Below, piece by piece: positions 7,098 through 10,526 of a stretch of DNA of 10,526 nt. The stretch is from an uncultured Acidobacteriota bacterium (lineage in GTDB: Bacteria; Acidobacteriota; JAAYUB01). The stretch spans positions 1 through 10,526 of the forward strand of contig CALAMB010000165.1 in the NCBI GenBank assembly GCA_937925645.1, read 5' to 3'. The notes beneath the pieces were generated by a model. It made no database searches. It was not told the DNA's origin and saw nothing but the letters and a program-made list of their open reading frames with translations. Numbering within the stretch: the first letter of the stretch is position 1; every line of letters starts with the position of its first letter. Position numbers and translations under genes: made by a program.

Positions 7098-7853
7098 TTA
7101 CAGCTTGAGCTTGCCGCGGGATTCCAGATCCTGGACGAACGGCGGTGGGAGCTGGAACCCCAGGTCCCGGGCGGTGCGGGCCTCGGCGGCCGACTGCTCG
7201 AACCGTCCCTTGACCAGATGCACCACGGCCAGGTTGAAATGGAGCGGCGCCAGCTTCGGATCGCGCTGAATGCCGGCCGTGAATTCCTGCTCCGCCAAAT
7301 CGTGCTTGCCCAGTCGCATGTAGGCGCCACCAAGGTAGAGATAGAGCAGGGCGGGGATTTCCGCTTCCTGGTGTTCCCCGACGATCTCGCGCTGGTCCTC
7401 GGTCATCTGATTGCGCGACTCGATGACGGCGTTCTTGGCGAAGCCGCCGCTGCCCGACGTGGAACTCCGGGCGGTCTGGCTGTTCTGGGCGCGCTGCCGC
7501 TCCTCGTTCTGCACGCGGTTCAGGTCCTTGATCTTCTGGTCGTGCAGGGCGAGATAGGTCTCGCGGGCTTTGAGGTAGAACTCCACCGCCTGGGCCGGGT
7601 TCTGGCGGGCCATGGCGATCCGTCCCAACTCCACGTAGGCGCCGGGGACCAGCGGATACGTGTTGAGCGATTTCTGGAACAGTTGTTCCGCCCCGGCCAG
7701 ATCGCCCTTCTGGGCGGCCTGCACACCCTTGTCATAGAGGGCGGCGGCCTTCTTGACCGTGTTGGGGTCGGTCTTGACGGCTTCCTCCTCCTGCCCCGCT
7801 GCCACGGCGGCCAGGAGCGCGAAGGCGATCAACACAACGATGATGCGATGCAT
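7098..7853 (-). CDS. Secreted tetratricopeptide (TPR) repeat protein
   Basis: This 251-residue protein has a clear signal peptide (MHR, a hydrophobic stretch at about 4-17, cleavage likely after AVA or AAG near residues 18-20). It should be periplasmic or outer-membrane-facing. Two TPR units lie at about 34-100: the first contains ALYDKGVQAAQKGDLAGAEQ, the second AYVELGRIAMARQNPAQAVE. A charged, Gln/Ser/Gly-rich linker follows at about 105-165, then two more TPRs at about 168-232 (GGAYMRLGKHDLAEQEF and FNLAVVHLVKGRFEQSAAEA). TPRs bind other proteins, so a scaffold or adaptor role is likely; no enzyme motif is seen. The ATG at 7853 has GGGAGG (opposite 7860-7865) 6 bases upstream. An in-frame ATG at 7886 overlaps a TATAAT box and would spoil the signal peptide with a basic 11-residue extension, so it is rejected. 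It lies between rnr and the kinase, same strand; a link to either is unproven. Confidence 0.85.
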   Translation of the reverse strand: MHRIIVVLIAFALLAAVAAGQEEEAVKTDPNTVKKAAALYDKGVQAAQKGDLAGAEQLFQKSLNTYPLVPGAYVELGRIAMARQNPAQAVEFYLKARETYLALHDQKIKDLNRVQNEERQRAQNSQTARSSTSGSGGFAKNAVIESRNQMTEDQREIVGEHQEAEIPALLYLYLGGAYMRLGKHDLAEQEFTAGIQRDPKLAPLHFNLAVVHLVKGRFEQSAAEARTARDLGFQLPPPFVQDLESRGKLKL

Positions 7854-7884
7854 GGGCGTCCTCCCACGGAGTCTTCGAGAACTC

Positions 7885-7890
7885 ATTATA
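7885..7890 (-). promoter_or_regulatory. TATAAT -10 element upstream of the TPR gene
   Basis: The minus strand reads a perfect TATAAT opposite 7885-7890, in the 94-bp gap between rnr and the TPR gene. Transcription would start near 7878, about 25 bases before the ATG at 7853 and upstream of its ribosome binding site. No convincing -35 hexamer sits 16-18 bases further upstream (the sequence there is TAACCC-like), so strength or sigma-factor type is uncertain. Confidence 0.4.
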
Positions 7891-7947
7891 CGCTGTCCGG
7901 GCCGTCCGGGTTACTCCGGATCGCAGCGGATGTCACCGGCCGCCCGC

Positions 7948-10311
7948 TCAGCGCGGGCGCCGGCCCCGGCCCCGGCCCCGGGAGTTGCCGTCCCGGCGGC
8001 TGGGCGGCTGGGCCCGGTGCGTCTTGACCCGCGGGCGGGCTTCCTTCGCCGGCGCCCGGCGGGGGGCGCTCCGGCTCTTCGCCGGCTGCGGTCCGGTGGC
8101 GCCGCGGGCTGGCCGGCGGGACTTGGACCGTGGCGCGTCCGACGCGGTCCCGCCGCCGCCGATCACCGAGAACTCCGTCTGGTAGCGAACCATGTCCACG
8201 CGGTCCACCCGCACCGTCACCGGCGTGCCCAGCGCGAACACCCGGCCGCCCCGCTCGCCGTAGAACAGGTGCCGCCGCTCGTCGAAGACGTAGAAGTCGT
8301 CCGTGAGACTGGACAGGGAGACGAAGCCCTCGATGAAGAAGCGCGTCAACTGCACGTTAAGGCCCGACGGGCGGAGGCCGGAGACGAACCCCTCGAACTC
8401 CCCGCCCACGTGTTGCTGCATGAATTCGGCCTTTTTCCAGGCCAGCACCTCCCGCTCGGCTTCCACCGCCTCGCGTTCCCGCTCCGAGGCGCGCCCGGCG
8501 ATCTCGTGCAGCGCCGCGATGTCGTAGCCGGGCGGGGTGGGCTGGTCGGGATGGGCCAGCGCGTGCCGCAGCAGCCGGTGGACCATCAGGTCGGGATAGC
8601 GGCGGATGGGCGAGGTGAAGTGGGTGTAAGTGTCGGCGGCCAGCCCGAAGTGGCCGCTGTTGCGCTCCGAATACACGGCCAGCTTGAACGTCCGCAGCAT
8701 CACGTAGGACAGGTACTGGCCCACCGGCGAATCCTCGAACCGGTCCGCCAACCCCTGGAAGTCGCGGGGCGTGTACGCCTCCGGGTCCAGTTCGAAGTCA
8801 TAGCCGAAGCAGGCGGCGGTCTCGGCCAACTCCTGCACTCTCAGCGCGTCAGGGGGCTCGTGGATCCGGTAGATGAACGGGAGCTCCCGGGCCTGGAAGT
8901 GGGCGGCCACGGCCTCGTTGGCCGCGAGCATGAACTCTTCGATGAGTCGGTGGGCGAAGGTGCGCTCCGACTTGAAGATCCCGACGACGGCGCCCGCCGG
9001 ATCGTAGCGGACCTCCTCCTGGGGGAGGTCGAAGTCGATGGCGCCGCGCTGCCGCCGCCGCGTGTTAAGCAGCCGGGCCAGCTCGGCCATGCCGTCGCAC
9101 TCGACGGCCAGTTCGGGGTGCTGCGCCCGCGCCGCGGCGTCGCCGTCGAGGATGGCCGCCACCTGGGTGTAGGTCATCCGGGCCCGGCTGCGGATCACCG
9201 ACGGCATGAACCGGGCGGCGGTGGTCCGGCCGGTGCGGCCGTCGATGGTGAGCTCCGCCGTGAACGTCAGGCGGTCCTGGTCCGGCAGGAGGGAGCAGGC
9301 GTCGCTGGAGAGGTCCTCCGGGAGCATGGGGATGGCCCGGTCGGGAAAATAGACCGAGGTGCCGCGGCGAAACGCCTCGCGGTCCACGGCGCCGTCGGGG
9401 GGCACGAAGTGGGAGACATCGGCGATGTGCACCCAGAGGGTGTAGTCGCCGTCGGCGCGCCGCGCGGCGTTGACGGCGTCGTCGAAGTCGAAGGCGGTCT
9501 CGCCGTCGATGGTCACCGCCGGCAGCGGACGCAGGTCCGCGCGGCCAGCGAGTTCCGCGGCGGTGATCTCCCGGGGCGCGCGCCGCGCCTCGGCCAGCGC
9601 CTCGGGGGAAAACTCGGTGGGAATGTCGTGCTGGCTCAGGGCGATCTTGTACGGCAGCTCCGGATCGTCGGGCTTGCCCACCAGCGCCACGATCCGGCCA
9701 TCGGGCCGCGTGTGGGTGGATGGCTCCGTGGTCAGCGACACGGCGACGATGTCGCCGTCCGCCAGCTCGAACGCGTCGGTGTTCGTGGGGTGTACGGTGT
9801 AGTGAAACCGCGGATCCAGCGGGATCACCACCGGCTTTTTCAGGAACAGGATCCGGCCGATGATCCGGGGCGTCCCCCGTTCCAGGACGTGGAGGATCCG
9901 TCCCTCGAGGCGGGGACCGGACCGGCCGGGGCGGGGCGGCTCCGGCGCGGCGCCCGGCCGGGCGTCGAGGAGCTGGACCGCCACCCGGTCGCCGTGGGTG
10001 GCGTCGCCGAGGTCGGCGGCACGGACGTAGACGTCGCCGCCGGGGTGGCACTCGGGATCGGGGATGACGAAGCCGAAGCCGCTGCGGTGGCACTGCAGCT
10101 TGCCCGTGACCAGCCGGGCGCGGCCGCGGACGGCGTAGTAGTTCTTCTTGACGCGGATCAGGACGCCGTCGGCCTCGAGCTCCCGGAGGGCGGCGCGGAA
10201 TTCCTTTCGGTCGTCGGCCCCGGCATCGAGCCGCTCGGCCAGCTCGCGCCTGGACACGTGCTCCCGGCCGAGCCGGCCGAGGAGGTTCAACAATTCGTCT
10301 TTCATGGACAT
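7948..10311 (-). CDS. rnr: Ribonuclease R (3'-5' exoribonuclease, RNB family)
   Basis: This 787-residue enzyme is a processive hydrolytic 3'-5' exoribonuclease of the RNase II/R family that degrades structured RNA in the cytoplasm. The domains are a winged-helix region (about 1-66), two cold-shock/OB domains (about 70-118 and 135-212), the RNB catalytic domain (about 247-580), an S1 domain (about 636-715) and a basic tail (about 725-787). The metal-binding aspartates are Asp269, 275, 277 and 278 in IDGETAFDFDDAV, with the same spacing as E. coli RNase R Asp272/278/280/281. HFTSPIRRYPDLMVHR at 564-579 is the RNB signature. The N-terminal helix-turn-helix and the basic tail favour RNase R over RNase II. 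The tail is rich in Arg, Pro and Gly and ends in repeated RG pairs. The start chosen is the ATG at 10311, with GAGG 10 bases upstream; an ATG at 10305 is possible, and the frame open to 10512 is an upstream extension crossing the promoter. Confidence 0.96.
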   Translation of the reverse strand: MSMKDELLNLLGRLGREHVSRRELAERLDAGADDRKEFRAALRELEADGVLIRVKKNYYAVRGRARLVTGKLQCHRSGFGFVIPDPECHPGGDVYVRAADLGDATHGDRVAVQLLDARPGAAPEPPRPGRSGPRLEGRILHVLERGTPRIIGRILFLKKPVVIPLDPRFHYTVHPTNTDAFELADGDIVAVSLTTEPSTHTRPDGRIVALVGKPDDPELPYKIALSQHDIPTEFSPEALAEARRAPREITAAELAGRADLRPLPAVTIDGETAFDFDDAVNAARRADGDYTLWVHIADVSHFVPPDGAVDREAFRRGTSVYFPDRAIPMLPEDLSSDACSLLPDQDRLTFTAELTIDGRTGRTTAARFMPSVIRSRARMTYTQVAAILDGDAAARAQHPELAVECDGMAELARLLNTRRRQRGAIDFDLPQEEVRYDPAGAVVGIFKSERTFAHRLIEEFMLAANEAVAAHFQARELPFIYRIHEPPDALRVQELAETAACFGYDFELDPEAYTPRDFQGLADRFEDSPVGQYLSYVMLRTFKLAVYSERNSGHFGLAADTYTHFTSPIRRYPDLMVHRLLRHALAHPDQPTPPGYDIAALHEIAGRASEREREAVEAEREVLAWKKAEFMQQHVGGEFEGFVSGLRPSGLNVQLTRFFIEGFVSLSSLTDDFYVFDERRHLFYGERGGRVFALGTPVTVRVDRVDMVRYQTEFSVIGGGGTASDAPRSKSRRPARGATGPQPAKSRSAPRRAPAKEARPRVKTHRAQPPSRRDGNSRGRGRGRRPR

Positions 10312-10363
10312 GGCGGGCGAGCCTCGTTGGAGGAGATGGAGCGGCAGCTTGAGAGCCGGAACC

Positions 10364-10392
10364 AGTATAGCGGCGGTCGCGCCAAAAACCAA
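10364..10392 (-). promoter_or_regulatory. Sigma70-type promoter of rnr
   Basis: On the minus strand, TTGGTT (opposite 10387-10392) and TATACT (opposite 10364-10369) are separated by exactly 17 bases. The predicted transcript starts near 10357, about 46 bases before the rnr ATG at 10311. The position excludes the longer upstream reading of rnr that begins at 10512. Confidence 0.5.
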
Positions 10393-10398
10393 GGAGGA

Positions 10399-10407
10399 TG
10401 ATATAAT
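10399..10407 (+). promoter_or_regulatory. Extended -10 promoter of the right-end gene
   Basis: TGATATAAT is an extended -10 element: TG, one base, then a perfect TATAAT at 10402-10407. Extended -10 promoters need little or no -35 match, and none is seen. The predicted start is near 10414, about 43 bases before the ATG at 10457. The element lies 6 bases from the rnr -35 hexamer on the other strand. Confidence 0.5.
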
Positions 10408-10440
10408 CAAACAGTTTCCGCTTTGTTCCCAACCGCCGGC

Positions 10441-10447
10441 GGAGAGG
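10441..10447 (+). promoter_or_regulatory. Ribosome binding site of the right-end gene, flanked by palindromes
   Basis: GGAGAGG is a good Shine-Dalgarno sequence, 9 bases before the ATG at 10457. It is overlapped on both sides by perfect 10-base palindromes: CCGCCGGCGG at 10433-10442 and GGCGATCGCC at 10446-10455. Such short palindromes arise easily in GC-rich DNA, so a regulatory role is only a possibility. Confidence 0.55.
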
Positions 10448-10456
10448 CGATCGCCC

Positions 10457-10526
10457 ATGATGGAATGGATTCTGGCCAACGTGCCGCCCGACGGCATCGG
10501 CCTGGTGGTCACCCTGTTCCTGTCGC
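10457..10526 (+). CDS. Start of a membrane protein, truncated by the window edge
   Basis: Only 23 codons are present, beginning MMEWILANVPPDG and running into a hydrophobic stretch (IGLVVTLFLS) that looks like the start of a first transmembrane helix. The start is supported by an extended -10 promoter and a ribosome binding site; the second ATG, at 10460, is an alternative. The N-terminal pattern, a short amphipathic lead with PP and then a Gly/Leu helix, recalls MgtC/DUF4010-type membrane proteins. Too little is visible to name a family with confidence. It is divergently transcribed from rnr. Confidence 0.65.
   Translation, partial: MMEWILANVPPDGIGLVVTLFLS

Noticed and set aside
7753..10401. 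An 882-codon open frame on the plus strand opposite rnr.
   Set aside because: The minus strand encodes a full RNase R with every catalytic motif. Long antisense frames are expected in GC-rich DNA, and this one shows no recognisable domain.
10446..10455. GGCGATCGCC as a cyanobacterial HIP1-type element.
   Set aside because: I noticed only one copy of the GCGATCGC core, whereas HIP1 is abundant in genomes that use it.

Overview
The window is GC-rich, tightly packed bacterial chromosome. It holds five complete protein genes, one gene cut off at the right edge, and short AT-richer intergenic stretches that carry the promoters. No rRNA, tRNA, insertion sequence, phage gene or CRISPR array is visible. 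The long periplasmic two-propeller sensor kinase, the 67-kDa-type SppA and the high GC would suit an Acidobacteria-like or similar free-living Gram-negative lineage. This placement is a weak inference, because no phylogenetic marker lies in the window.

Layout from left to right. Positions 1-133 are non-coding and rich in short tandem repeats: a GATTAC-type hexamer array, then a heptamer array whose complementary strand has four evenly spaced GGG tracts. Next comes a minus-strand aldehyde dehydrogenase (134-1570). It is divergent from plus-strand sppA (1800-3716), and each has a recognisable sigma70-like promoter in the 229-bp gap. sppA ends at a strong intrinsic terminator (3763-3796) that faces the 3' end of the minus-strand histidine kinase (3810-6962). 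Upstream of the kinase on the same strand are a small secreted TPR protein (7098-7853) and RNase R (7948-10311). RNase R is divergent from a truncated plus-strand membrane-protein gene starting at 10457, and their promoters are interleaved.

Functionally this is mostly housekeeping and envelope-associated material: RNA decay (RNase R), a membrane protease that degrades leftover signal peptides (SppA), a secreted TPR scaffold, an extracytoplasmic sensor kinase and an oxidative dehydrogenase. Nothing links them into one pathway. The rnr-TPR-kinase series shares a strand, but 94- and 135-bp gaps containing candidate promoters suggest separate or only partly coupled transcription. I see no convincing undescribed multi-gene system. 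The points most worth checking are the G-quadruplex-type repeat after the dehydrogenase stop, the apparently leaderless start of the kinase gene, and the kinase's tandem propellers with no output domain or partner regulator nearby.
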